DNA from: Auanema rhodensis
Lineage: Eukaryota > Nematoda > Chromadorea > Rhabditida > Rhabditidae
DNA length: 64,000 bases
Direction of reading: 5' to 3'
Assembly (NCBI GenBank): GCA_964057225.1
Contig: OZ059894.1
Coordinates: 496,001 to 560,000 of the forward strand
This document shows positions 51,761 through 64,000 of the stretch, piece by piece. Below the pieces are notes generated by a model, which made no database searches, was not told the DNA's origin, and worked only from the letters and a program-made list of their open reading frames with translations. A program made the translations under genes and the position numbers. Position 1 is the first letter of the stretch, and the number at the start of each line of letters is the position of its first letter.

Positions 51761-52992
51761 TGTTTTTAGACTAATATGTACATGGGGAATCTAATTTTGA
51801 AAACCGCATCTCTTTATCTTTCACGTGAAGCAAGTTACATACCAAGTGCACATCACGTGTACATTTAATTAGCATAAATTAAAGTTCACGTAAATTTCAA
51901 AGTCATGGTTACCATGCACCAATATCAATAAAAATTTGTTTTTAGACTAATATGGACATGGGGAATCTAATTTTGAAAACCGCATCTCTTTATCTTTCAC
52001 GTGAAGCGAGTTACATACCAAGTGCACATCACGTGTACATTTAATTAGCATAAATTAAAGTTCACGTAAATTTCAAAGTCATGGTTACCATGAACCAATA
52101 TCAATAAAAATTTGTTTTTAGACTAATATGGACATGGGGAATCTAATTTTGAAAACCGCATCTCTTTATCTTTCACGTGAAGCGAGTTACATACCAAGTG
52201 CACATCACGTGTACATTTAATTAGCATAAATTAAAGTTCACGTAAATTTCAAAGTCATGGTTACCATGCACCAATATCAATAAAACTTTGTTTTTAGACT
52301 AATATGGACATGGGGAATCTAATTTTGAAAACCGCATCTCTTTATCTTTCACGTGAAGCGAGTTACATACCAAGTGCACATCACGTGTACATTTAATTAG
52401 CATAAATTAAAGTTCACGTAAATTTCAAAGTCATGGTTACCATGCACCAATATCAATAAAAATTTGTTTTTAGACTAATATGGACATGGGGAATCTAATT
52501 TTGAAAACCGCATCTCTTTATCTTTCACGTGAAGCGAGTTACATACCAAGTGCACATCACGTGTACATTTAATTAGCATAAATTAAAGTTCACGTAAATT
52601 TCAAAGTCATGGTTACCATGCACCAATATCAATAAAAATTTGTTTTTAGACTAATATGGACATGGGGAATCTAATTTTGAAAACCGCATCTCTTTATCTT
52701 TCACGTGAAGCTAGTTACATACCAAGTGCACATCACGTGTACATTTAATTAGCATAAATTAAAGTTCACGTAAATTTCAAAGTCATGGTTACCATGAACC
52801 AATATCAATAAAAATTTGTTTTTAGACTAATATGGACATGGGGAATCTAATTTTGAAAACCGCATCTCTTTATCTTTCACGTGAAGCGAGTTACATACCA
52901 AGTGCACATCACGTGTACATTTAATTAGCATAAATTAAAGTTCACGTAAATTTCAAAGTCATGGTTACCATGAACCAATATCAATAAAAATT
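51585..52992 (+). repeat. 8-monomer module M, copy at m293-m300
   Basis: Order: aaactt; tgtaca+caag gcacc; gaacc; aaactt; gcacc; gcacc; ctagtt gaacc; gaacc. Full or near-full copies start at 39441, 44721, 51585, 56513, 57921, 61089 and 63025, making it the most widely dispersed HOR of zone 5. The two leftmost copies lack tgtaca and carry gtacacg and ctattatgg instead. Confidence 0.87.
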
Positions 52993-54752
52993 TGTTTTTA
53001 GACTAATATGGACATGGGGAATCTAATTTTGAAAACCGCATCTCTTTATCTTTCACGTGAAGCGAGTTACATACCAAGTGCACATCACGTGTACATTTAA
53101 TTAGCATAAATTAAAGTTCACGTAATTTTCAAAGACATGGTTACCATGAACCAATATCAATAAAAATTTGTTTTTAGACTAATATGGACATGGGGAATCT
53201 AATTTTGAAAACCGCATCTCTTTATCTTTCACGTGAAGCGAGCTACATACCAAGTGCACATCACGTGTACATTTAATTAGCATAAATTAAAGTTCACGTA
53301 AATTTCAAAGTCATGGTTACCATGCACCAATATCAATAAAAATTTGTTTTTAGACTAATATGGACATGGGGAATCTAATTTTGAAAACCGCATCTCTTTA
53401 TCTTTCACGTGAAGCGAGTTACATACCAAGTGCACATCACGTGTACATTTAATTAGCATAAATTAAAGTTCACGTAAATTTCAAAGTCATGGTTACCATG
53501 AACCAATATCAATAAAAATTTGTTTTTAGACTAATATGGACATGGGGAATCCAATTTTGAAAACCGCATCTCTTTATCTTTCACGTGAAGCGAGTTACAT
53601 ACCAAGTGCACATCACGTGTACATTTAATTAGCATAAATTAAAGTTCACGTAAATTTCAAAGTCATGGTTACCATGAACCAATATCAATAAAAATTTGTT
53701 TTTAGACTAATATGGACATGGGGAATCTAATTTTGAAAACCGCATCTCTTTATCTTTCACGTGAAGCGAGTTACATACCAAGTGCACATCACGTGTACAT
53801 TTAATTAGCATGAATTAAAGTTCACGTAAATTTCAAAGTCATGGTTACCATGCACCAATATCAATAAAAATTTGTTTTTAGACTAATATGGACATGGGGA
53901 ATCTAATTTTGAAAACCGCATCTCTTTATCTTTCACGTGAAGCGAGTTACATACCAAGTGCACATCACGTGTACATTTAATTAGCATAAATTAAAGTTCA
54001 CGTAATTTTCAAAGACATGGTTACCATGAACCAATATCAATAAAAATTTGTTTTTAGACTAATATGGACATGGGGAATCTAATTTTGAAAACCGCATCTC
54101 TTTATCTTTCACGTGAAGCGAGCTACATACCAAGTGCACATCACGTGTACATTTAATTAGCATAAATTAAAGTTCACGTAAATTTCAAAGTCATGGTTAC
54201 CATGAACCAATATCAATAAAAATTTGTTTTTAGACTAATATGGACATGGGGAATCTAATTTTGAAAACCGCATCTCTTTATCTTTCACGTGAAGCGAGTT
54301 ACATACCAAGTGCACATCACGTGTACATTTAATTAGCATAAATTAAAGTTCACGTAAATTTCAAAGTCATGGTTACCATGAACCAATATCAATAAAAATT
54401 TGTTTTTAGACTAATATGGACATGGGGAATCTAATTTTGAAAACCGCATCTCTTTATCTTTCACGTGAAGCGAGTTACATACCAAGTGCACATCACGTGT
54501 ACATTTAATTAGCATAAATTAAAGTTCACGTAAATTTCAAAGTCATGGTTACCATGCACCAATATCAATAAAAATTTGTTTTTAGACTAATATGGACATG
54601 GGGAATCTAATTTTGAAAACCGCATCTTTTTATCTTTTACGTGAAGCGAGTTACATACCAAGTGCACATCACGTGTACATTTAATTAGCATAAATTAAAG
54701 TTCATGTAATTTTCAAAGACATGGTTATCATGAACCAATATCAATAAAAATT
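52993..54752 (+). repeat. 10-monomer block m301-m310
   Basis: taatttt; gagct gcacc; gaacc; gaatccaat; catgaatt; taatttt; gagct; gaacc; gcacc; cttttta+ttttac+catgtaatttt. The same ten in the same order are at 40849-42608 (m232-m241). Differences: m302 lacks caag, m304 has atgaacc not ataaacc, m310 has ttatcatg. It is part of a 20-monomer match at offset 12,144 bp. Confidence 0.86.
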
Positions 54753-56688
54753 TGTTTTTAGACTAATATGGACATGGGGAATCTAATTTTGAAAACCGCA
54801 TCTCTTTATCTTTCACGTGAAGCGAGCTACATACCAAGTGCACATCACGTGTACATTTAATTAGCATAAATTAAAGTTCACGTAAATTTCAAAGTCATGG
54901 TTACCATGAACCAATATCAATAAAAATTTGTTTTTAGACTAATATGGACATGGGGAATCTAATTTTGAAAACCGCATCTCTTTATCTTTCACGTGAAGCG
55001 AGTTACATACCAAGTGCACATCACGTGTACATTTAATTAGCATAAATTAAAGTTCACGTAAATTTCAAAGTCATGGTTACCATGAACCAATATCAATAAA
55101 AATTTGTTTTTAGACTAATATGGACATGGGGAATCTAATTTTGAAAACCGCATCTCTTTATCTTTCACGTGAAGCGAGTTACATACCAAGTGCACATCAC
55201 GTGTACATTTAATTAGCATAAATTAAAGTTCACGTAAATTTCAAAGTCATGGTTACCATGCACCAATATCAATAAAACTTTGTTTTTAGACTAATATGGA
55301 CATGGGGAATCTAATTTTGAAAACCGCATCTCTTTATCTTTCACGTGAAGCGAGCTACATACCAAGTGCACATCACGTGTACATTTAATTAGCATAAATT
55401 AAAGTTCACGTAAATTTCAAAGTCATGGTTACCATGAACCAATATCAATAAAAATTTGTTTTTAGACTAATATGGACATGGGGAATCTAATTTTGAAAAC
55501 CGCATCTCTTTATCTTTCACGTGAAGCGAGTTACATACCAAGTGCACATCACGTGTACATTTAATTAGCATAAATTAAAGTTCACGTAAATTTCAAAGTC
55601 ATGGTTACCATGAACCAATATCAATAAAAATTTGTTTTTAGACTAATATGGACATGGGGAATCTAATTTTGAAAACCGCATCTCTTTATCTTTCACGTGA
55701 AGCGAGCTACATACCAAGTGCACATCACGTGTACATTTAATTAGCATAAATTAAAGTTCACGTAAATTTCAAAGTCATGGTTACCATGAACCAATATCAA
55801 TAAAAATTTGTTTTTAGACTAATATGGACATGGGGAATCTAATTTTGAAAACCGCATCTCTTTATCTTTCACGTGAAGCGAGTTACATACCAAGTGCACA
55901 TCACGTGTACATTTAATTAGCATAAATTAAAGTTCACGTAAATTTCAAAGTCATGGTTACCATGAACCAATATCAATAAAAATTTGTTTTTAGACTAATA
56001 TGGACATGGGGAATCTAATTTTGAAAACCGCATCTCTTTATCTTTCACGTGAAGCGAGTTACATACCAAGTGCACATCACGTGTACATTTAATTAGCATA
56101 AATTAAAGTTCACGTAAATTTCAAAGTCATGGTTACCATGCACCAATATCAATAAAACTTTGTTTTTAGACTAATATGGACATGGGGAATCTAATTTTGA
56201 AAACCGCATCTCTTTATCTTTCACGTGAAGCGAGCTACATACCAAGTGCACATCACGTGTACATTTAATTAGCATAAATTAAAGTTCACGTAAATTTCAA
56301 AGTCATGGTTACCATGAACCAATATCAATAAAAATTTGTTTTTAGACTAATATGGACATGGGGAATCTAATTTTGAAAACCGCATCTCTTTATCTTTCAC
56401 GTGAAGCGAGTTACATACCAAGTGCACATCACGTGTACATTTAATTAGCATAAATTAAAGTTCACGTAAATTTCAAAGTCATGGTTACCATGAACCAATA
56501 TCAATAAAAATTTGTTTTTAGACTAATATGGACATGGGGAATCTAATTTTGAAAACCGCATCTCTTTATCTTTCACGTGAAGCGAGTTACATACCAAGTG
56601 CACATCACGTGTACATTTAATTAGCATAAATTAAAGTTCACGTAAATTTCAAAGTCATGGTTACCATGCACCAATATCAATAAAACTT
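54753..56688 (+). repeat. trimer HOR run m311-m321
   Basis: Repeating set gagct gaacc / gaacc / gcacc+aaactt: complete at m311-m313, m316-m318 and m319-m321, and truncated to the first two monomers at m314-m315. The trimer period is 528 bp. The same trimer makes up parts of the 10-monomer HOR and of the right end of the window, and may be the basic building unit of zone 5. Confidence 0.88.
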
Positions 56689-59328
56689 TGTTTTTAGACT
56701 AATATGTACATGGGGAATCTAATTTTGAAAACCGCATCTCTTTATCTTTCACGTGAAGCAAGTTACATACCAAGTGCACATCACGTGTACATTTAATTAG
56801 CATAAATTAAAGTTCACGTAAATTTCAAAGTCATGGTTACCATGCACCAATATCAATAAAAATTTGTTTTTAGACTAATATGGACATGGGGAATCTAATT
56901 TTGAAAACCGCATCTCTTTATCTTTCACGTGAAGCGAGTTACATACCAAGTGCACATCACGTGTACATTTAATTAGCATAAATTAAAGTTCACGTAAATT
57001 TCAAAGTCATGGTTACCATGAACCAATATCAATAAAAATTTGTTTTTAGACTAATATGGACATGGGGAATCTAATTTTGAAAACCGCATCTCTTTATCTT
57101 TCACGTGAAGCGAGTTACATACCAAGTGCACATCACGTGTACATTTAATTAGCATAAATTAAAGTTCACGTAAATTTCAAAGTCATGGTTACCATGCACC
57201 AATATCAATAAAACTTTGTTTTTAGACTAATATGGACATGGGGAATCTAATTTTGAAAACCGCATCTCTTTATCTTTCACGTGAAGCGAGTTACATACCA
57301 AGTGCACATCACGTGTACATTTAATTAGCATAAATTAAAGTTCACGTAAATTTCAAAGTCATGGTTACCATGCACCAATATCAATAAAAATTTGTTTTTA
57401 GACTAATATGGACATGGGGAATCTAATTTTGAAAACCGCATCTCTTTATCTTTCACGTGAAGCGAGTTACATACCAAGTGCACATCACGTGTACATTTAA
57501 TTAGCATAAATTAAAGTTCACGTAAATTTCAAAGTCATGGTTACCATGCACCAATATCAATAAAAATTTGTTTTTAGACTAATATGGACATGGGGAATCT
57601 AATTTTGAAAACCGCATCTCTTTATCTTTCACGTGAAGCTAGTTACATACCAAGTGCACATCACGTGTACATTTAATTAGCATAAATTAAAGTTCACGTA
57701 AATTTCAAAGTCATGGTTACCATGAACCAATATCAATAAAAATTTGTTTTTAGACTAATATGGACATGGGGAATCTAATTTTGAAAACCGCATCTCTTTA
57801 TCTTTCACGTGAAGCGAGTTACATACCAAGTGCACATCACGTGTACATTTAATTAGCATAAATTAAAGTTCACGTAAATTTCAAAGTCATGGTTACCATG
57901 AACCAATATCAATAAAAATTTGTTTTTAGACTAATATGGACATGGGGAATCTAATTTTGAAAACCGCATCTCTTTATCTTTCACGTGAAGCGAGTTACAT
58001 ACCAAGTGCACATCACGTGTACATTTAATTAGCATAAATTAAAGTTCACGTAAATTTCAAAGTCATGGTTACCATGCACCAATATCAATAAAACTTTGTT
58101 TTTAGACTAATATGTACATGGGGAATCTAATTTTGAAAACCGCATCTCTTTATCTTTCACGTGAAGCAAGTTACATACCAAGTGCACATCACGTGTACAT
58201 TTAATTAGCATAAATTAAAGTTCACGTAAATTTCAAAGTCATGGTTACCATGCACCAATATCAATAAAAATTTGTTTTTAGACTAATATGGACATGGGGA
58301 ATCTAATTTTGAAAACCGCATCTCTTTATCTTTCACGTGAAGCGAGTTACATACCAAGTGCACATCACGTGTACATTTAATTAGCATAAATTAAAGTTCA
58401 CGTAAATTTCAAAGTCATGGTTACCATGAACCAATATCAATAAAAATTTGTTTTTAGACTAATATGGACATGGGGAATCTAATTTTGAAAACCGCATCTC
58501 TTTATCTTTCACGTGAAGCGAGTTACATACCAAGTGCACATCACGTGTACATTTAATTAGCATAAATTAAAGTTCACGTAAATTTCAAAGTCATGGTTAC
58601 CATGCACCAATATCAATAAAACTTTGTTTTTAGACTAATATGGACATGGGGAATCTAATTTTGAAAACCGCATCTCTTTATCTTTCACGTGAAGCGAGTT
58701 ACATACCAAGTGCACATCACGTGTACATTTAATTAGCATAAATTAAAGTTCACGTAAATTTCAAAGTCATGGTTACCATGCACCAATATCAATAAAAATT
58801 TGTTTTTAGACTAATATGGACATGGGGAATCTAATTTTGAAAACCGCATCTCTTTATCTTTCACGTGAAGCGAGTTACATACCAAGTGCACATCACGTGT
58901 ACATTTAATTAGCATAAATTAAAGTTCACGTAAATTTCAAAGTCATGGTTACCATGCACCAATATCAATAAAAATTTGTTTTTAGACTAATATGGACATG
59001 GGGAATCTAATTTTGAAAACCGCATCTCTTTATCTTTCACGTGAAGCTAGTTACATACCAAGTGCACATCACGTGTACATTTAATTAGCATAAATTAAAG
59101 TTCACGTAAATTTCAAAGTCATGGTTACCATGAACCAATATCAATAAAAATTTGTTTTTAGACTAATATGGACATGGGGAATCTAATTTTGAAAACCGCA
59201 TCTCTTTATCTTTCACGTGAAGCGAGTTACATACCAAGTGCACATCACGTGTACATTTAATTAGCATAAATTAAAGTTCACGTAAATTTCAAAGTCATGG
59301 TTACCATGAACCAATATCAATAAAAATT
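56513..59328 (+). repeat. 8-monomer module M in tandem (m321-m328, m329-m336)
   Basis: Two adjacent 1,408-bp copies. Both contain aaactt; tgtaca+caag; gaacc; aaactt; gcacc; gcacc; ctagtt; gaacc, with no marker difference seen. The first aaactt monomer (m321) is also the last of the preceding trimer run, so the exchange point lies in or next to it. Confidence 0.9.
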
Positions 59329-61088
59329 TGTTTTTAGACTAATATGGACATGGGGAATCTAATTTTGAAAACCGCATCTCTTTATCTTTCACGTGAAGCG
59401 AGCTACATACCAAGTGCACATCACGTGTACATTTAATTAGCATAAATTAAAGTTCACGTAAATTTCAAAGTCATGGTTACCATGCACCAATATCAATAAA
59501 AATTTGTTTTTAGACTAATATGGACATGGGGAATCTAATTTTGAAAACCGCATCTCTTTATCTTTCACGTGAAGCGAGTTACATACCAAGTGCACATCAC
59601 GTGTACATTTAATTAGCATAAATTAAAGTTCACGTAAATTTCAAAGTCATGGTTACCATGAACCAATATCAATAAAAATTTGTTTTTAGACTAATATGGA
59701 CATGGGGAATCTAATTTTGAAAACCGCATCTCTTTATCTTTCACGTGAAGCGAGTTACATACCAAGTGCACATCACGTGTACATTTAATTAGCATAAATT
59801 AAAGTTCACGTAAATTTCAAAGTCATGGTTACCATGCACCAATATCAATAAAACTTTGTTTTTAGACTAATATGGACATGGGGAATCTAATTTTGAAAAC
59901 CGCATCTCTTTATCTTTCACGTGAAGCGAGCTACATACCAAGTGCACATCACGTGTACATTTAATTAGCATAAATTAAAGTTCACGTAAATTTCAAAGTC
60001 ATGGTTACCATGAACCAATATCAATAAAAATTTGTTTTTAGACTAATATGGACATGGGGAATCTAATTTTGAAAACCGCATCTCTTTATCTTTCACGTGA
60101 AGCGAGCTACATACCAAGTGCACATCACGTGTATATTTAATTAGCATAAATTAAAGTTCACGTAATTTTCAAAGACATGGTTACCATGAACCAATATCAA
60201 TAAAAATTTGTTTTTAGACTAATATGGACATGGGGAATCTAATTTTGAAAACCGCATCTCTTTATCTTTCACGTGAAGCGAGCTACATACCAAGTGCACA
60301 TCACGTGTACATTTAATTAGCATAAATTAAAGTTCACGTAAATTTCAAAGTCATGGTTACCATGCACCAATATCAATAAAAATTTGTTTTTAGACTAATA
60401 TGGACATGGGGAATCTAATTTTGAAAACCGCATCTCTTTATCTTTCACGTGAAGCGAGTTACATACCAAGTGCACATCACGTGTACATTTAATTAGCATA
60501 AATTAAAGTTCACGTAAATTTCAAAGTCATGGTTACCATGAACCAATATCAATAAAAATTTGTTTTTAGACTAATATGGACATGGGGAATCTAATTTTGA
60601 AAACCGCATCTCTTTATCTTTCACGTGAAGCGAGTTACATACCAAGTGCACATCACGTGTACATTTAATTAGCATAAATTAAAGTTCACGTAAATTTCAA
60701 AGTCATGGTTACCATGCACCAATATCAATAAAACTTTGTTTTTAGACTAATATGGACATGGGGAATCTAATTTTGAAAACCGCATCTCTTTATCTTTCAC
60801 GTGAAGCGAGCTACATACCAAGTGCACATCACGTGTACATTTAATTAGCATAAATTAAAGTTCACGTAAATTTCAAAGTCATGGTTACCATGAACCAATA
60901 TCAATAAAAATTTGTTTTTAGACTAATATGGACATGGGGAATCTAATTTTGAAAACCGCATCTCTTTATCTTTCACGTGAAGCGAGTTACATACCAAGTG
61001 CACATCACGTGTACATTTAATTAGCATAAATTAAAGTTCACGTAAATTTCAAAGTCATGGTTACCATGAACCAATATCAATAAAAATT
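59329..61088 (+). repeat. 5-monomer pair (m337-m341, m342-m346)
   Basis: Units of 880 bp: gagct gcacc; gaacc; aaactt; gagct gaacc; fifth monomer differs (m341 gagct with gtatat and taatttt, m346 plain gaacc). The gtatat change at about 60133 is private to m341. Confidence 0.83.
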
Positions 61089-62672
61089 TGTTTTTAGACT
61101 AATATGGACATGGGGAATCTAATTTTGAAAACCGCATCTCTTTATCTTTCACGTGAAGCGAGTTACATACCAAGTGCACATCACGTGTACATTTAATTAG
61201 CATAAATTAAAGTTCACGTAAATTTCAAAGTCATGGTTACCATGCACCAATATCAATAAAACTTTGTTTTTAGACTAATATGGACATGGGGAATCTAATT
61301 TTGAAAACCGCATCTCTTTATCTTTCACGTGAAGCAAGTTACATACCAAGTGCACATCACGTGTACATTTAATTAGCATAAATTAAAGTTCACGTAAATT
61401 TCAAAGTCATGGTTACCATGCACCAATATCAATAAAAATTTGTTTTTAGACTAATATGGACATGGGGAATCTAATTTTGAAAACCGCATCTCTTTATCTT
61501 TCACGTGAAGCGAGTTACATACCAAGTGCACATCACGTGTACATTTAATTAGCATAAATTAAAGTTCACGTAAATTTCAAAGTCATGGTTACCATGAACC
61601 AATATCAATAAAAATTTGTTTTTAGACTAATATGGACATGGGGAATCTAATTTTGAAAACCGCATCTCTTTATCTTTCACGTGAAGCGAGTTACATACCA
61701 AGTGCACATCACGTGTACATTTAATTAGCATAAATTAAAGTTCACGTAAATTTCAAAGTCATGGTTATCATGCACCAATATCAATAAAACTTTGTTTTTA
61801 GACTAATATGGACATGGGGAATCTAATTTTGAAAACCGCATCTCTTTATCTTTCACGTGAAGCGAGTTACATACCAAGTGCACATCACGTGTACATTTAA
61901 TTAGCATAAATTAAAGTTCACGTAAATTTCAAAGTCATGGTTACCATGCACCAATATCAATAAAAATTTGTTTTTAGACTAATATGGACATGGGGAATCT
62001 AATTTTGAAAACCGCATCTCTTTATCTTTCACGTGAAGCGAGTTACATACCAAGTGCACATCACGTGTACATTTAATTAGCATAAATTAAAGTTCACGTA
62101 AATTTCAAAGTCATGGTTACCATGCACCAATATCAATAAAAATTTGTTTTTAGACTAATATGGACATGGGGAATCTAATTTTGAAAACCGCATCTCTTTA
62201 TCTTTCACGTGAAGCTAGTTACATACCAAGTGCACATCACGTGTACATTTAATTAGCATAAATTAAAGTTCACGTAAATTTCAAAGTCATGGTTACCATG
62301 AACCAATATCAATAAAAATTTGTTTTTAGACTAATATGGACATGGGGAATCTAATTTTGAAAACCGCATCTCTTTATCTTTCACGTGAAGCGAGTTACAT
62401 ACCAAGTGCACATCACGTGTACATTTAATTAGCATAAATTAAAGTTCACGTAAATTTCAAAGTCATGGTTACCATGCACCAATATCAATAAAAATTTGTT
62501 TTTAGACTAATATGGACATGGGGAATCTAATTTTGAAAACCGCATCTCTTTATCTTTCACGTGAAGCGAGTTACATACCAAGTGCACATCACGTGTACAT
62601 TTAATTAGCATAAATTAAAGTTCACGTAAATTTCAAAGTCATGGTTACCATGCACCAATATCAATAAAACTT
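60737..62672 (+). repeat. 11-monomer HOR, copy 1 (m345-m355), 1,936 bp
   Basis: gagct; gaacc; aaactt; caag; gaacc; ttatcatg+aaactt; gcacc; gcacc; ctagtt; gcacc; aaactt. It contains a version of module M without tgtaca. The rare ttatcatg/gcacc/aaactt monomer (m350) recurs at m361, 1,936 bp later. Confidence 0.88.
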
Positions 62673-64000
62673 TGTTTTTAGACTAATATGGACATGGGGA
62701 ATCTAATTTTGAAAACCGCATCTCTTTATCTTTCACGTGAAGCGAGCTACATACCAAGTGCACATCACGTGTACATTTAATTAGCATAAATTAAAGTTCA
62801 CGTAAATTTCAAAGTCATGGTTACCATGAACCAATATCAATAAAAATTTGTTTTTAGACTAATATGGACATGGGGAATCTAATTTTGAAAACCGCATCTC
62901 TTTATCTTTCACGTGAAGCGAGTTACATACCAAGTGCACATCACGTGTACATTTAATTAGCATAAATTAAAGTTCACGTAAATTTCAAAGTCATGGTTAC
63001 CATGAACCAATATCAATAAAAATTTGTTTTTAGACTAATATGGACATGGGGAATCTAATTTTGAAAACCGCATCTCTTTATCTTTCACGTGAAGCGAGTT
63101 ACATACCAAGTGCACATCACGTGTACATTTAATTAGCATAAATTAAAGTTCACGTAAATTTCAAAGTCATGGTTACCATGCACCAATATCAATAAAACTT
63201 TGTTTTTAGACTAATATGGACATGGGGAATCTAATTTTGAAAACCGCATCTCTTTATCTTTCACGTGAAGCAAGTTACATACCAAGTGCACATCACGTGT
63301 ACATTTAATTAGCATAAATTAAAGTTCACGTAAATTTCAAAGTCATGGTTACCATGCACCAATATCAATAAAAATTTGTTTTTAGACTAATATGGACATG
63401 GGGAATCTAATTTTGAAAACCGCATCTCTTTATCTTTCACGTGAAGCGAGTTACATACCAAGTGCACATCACGTGTACATTTAATTAGCATAAATTAAAG
63501 TTCACGTAAATTTCAAAGTCATGGTTACCATGAACCAATATCAATAAAAATTTGTTTTTAGACTAATATGGACATGGGGAATCTAATTTTGAAAACCGCA
63601 TCTCTTTATCTTTCACGTGAAGCGAGTTACATACCAAGTGCACATCACGTGTACATTTAATTAGCATAAATTAAAGTTCACGTAAATTTCAAAGTCATGG
63701 TTATCATGCACCAATATCAATAAAACTTTGTTTTTAGACTAATATGGACATGGGGAATCTAATTTTGAAAACCGCATCTCTTTATCTTTCACGTGAAGCG
63801 AGTTACATACCAAGTGCACATCACGTGTACATTTAATTAGCATAAATTAAAGTTCACGTAAATTTCAAAGTCATGGTTACCATGCACCAATATCAATAAA
63901 AATTTGTTTTTAGACTAATATGGACATGGGGAATCTAATTTTGAAAACCGCATCTCTTTATCTTTCACGTGAAGCGAGTTACATACCAAGTGCACATCAC
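62673..64000 (+). repeat. 11-monomer HOR, copy 2, cut by window edge
   Basis: m356-m362 and the partial m363 follow m345-m352 type for type. The copy should continue beyond the window for about 608 more bases if it is full length. Confidence 0.85.
63905..64000 (+). repeat. partial monomer at right edge (96 of 176 bp)
   Basis: Begins tgtttttaga in register and ends inside box 2 at monomer position 96. The array extends beyond the window. Confidence 0.95.

Larger units (their letters stand above)
1..64000 (+). repeat. 176-bp tandem satellite array, whole window
   Basis: Seen: the motif tgtttttagac recurs every 176 bp from base 1 to the end, always in the same orientation. Register is kept exactly after allowing for two 1-bp and two 95-bp insertions, giving 362 complete monomers and a 96-bp partial one. 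Neighbouring monomers differ at only a few sites. GC is about 32%. No unique sequence, transposon, inversion or open frame of gene length interrupts it. Because 176 is not a multiple of 3, any reading frame rotates at each monomer and soon meets a stop. Known: arrays of 150-180 bp monomers with higher-order repeats are typical of centromere cores in plants and animals. Inferred: this is a centromeric or pericentromeric satellite of a eukaryote. I do not recognise the family; a subtelomeric or interstitial satellite remains possible. Confidence 0.97.

Noticed and set aside
1-64000. CRISPR array
   Set aside because: Direct repeats are 176 bp and contiguous with no unique spacers, and the variants are point changes shared between copies.
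1-64000. Known centromere satellites (primate alpha satellite, Arabidopsis CEN180, Brassica CentBr)
   Set aside because: Length is similar to some of these, but the sequence shows no CENP-B box and no AAGCTT, and I see no resemblance beyond length and AT-richness. This is from memory and not an alignment.
1-64000. Honey bee AluI satellite, also reported as 176 bp
   Set aside because: AGCT, the AluI site, is absent from the consensus and appears only in the minority gagct and ctagtt variants, so the length match is probably chance.
1-64000. Assembly artefact producing the near-identical blocks
   Set aside because: Cannot be excluded from sequence, but private variants inside almost every large copy (for example ggtaacc, cacctgaag, gtgaaaacc, the first base at 30641) argue that most copies are real. 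Read depth and spanning reads would decide.
1-64000. Telomere repeats, rRNA, tRNA or retroelement fragments
   Set aside because: None seen; all sequence is accounted for by the 176-bp monomer.

Overview
The whole 64 kb window is a single, uninterrupted, head-to-tail satellite DNA array. The monomer is 176 bp (consensus A 63, T 57, C 30, G 26; about 32% GC). By position arithmetic the window holds 362 full monomers plus a 96-bp partial copy at the right edge, all in one orientation. I find no gene, RNA gene, transposon, inversion or unrelated sequence anywhere. Only four monomers depart from 176 bp: two carry a 1-bp insertion (3521-3697, 5810-5986) and two carry an identical 95-bp internal duplication (7131-7225, 11098-11192).

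This indicates a eukaryotic chromosome from a long-read assembly, most plausibly a centromeric or pericentromeric satellite core (176 bp is close to a nucleosome repeat length). I do not recognise the family and cannot name the organism. It lacks a CENP-B box and the HindIII AAGCTT site typical of Brassicaceae centromere satellites.

Layout (monomer numbers m1, m2... from the left; monomer coordinate 1 = the t of tgtttttaga): zone 1, 1-3520, an 8-monomer higher-order repeat (HOR); zone 2, 3521-6690, a 13-monomer repeat; zone 3, 6691-30640, a mosaic of 22-, 27-, 8-, 5- and 3-monomer duplications marked by the cagg, acac, ccac, caag and ctag variants; zone 4, 30641-36800, a 14-monomer tandem pair marked by ttcatc and cacgag; zone 5, 36801-64000, a second mosaic built from 3-, 4-, 5-, 8-, 10-, 11-, 20- and 30-monomer blocks marked by gagct, cttttta, aaactt and catgaatt. 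Zone 1 and zone 5 share several rare variants although zones 2-4 lie between them, so the middle was probably expanded inside an older array.

Each monomer contains three CACGT boxes spaced 32 and 33 bp and five short dyad symmetries. These are the best candidates for anything functional in the DNA itself. The remaining information is evolutionary: shared rare variants show nested unequal crossovers, sub-monomer gene conversion and a few probably recent block duplications. All block comparisons were made by eye at diagnostic variant sites, not by full alignment.
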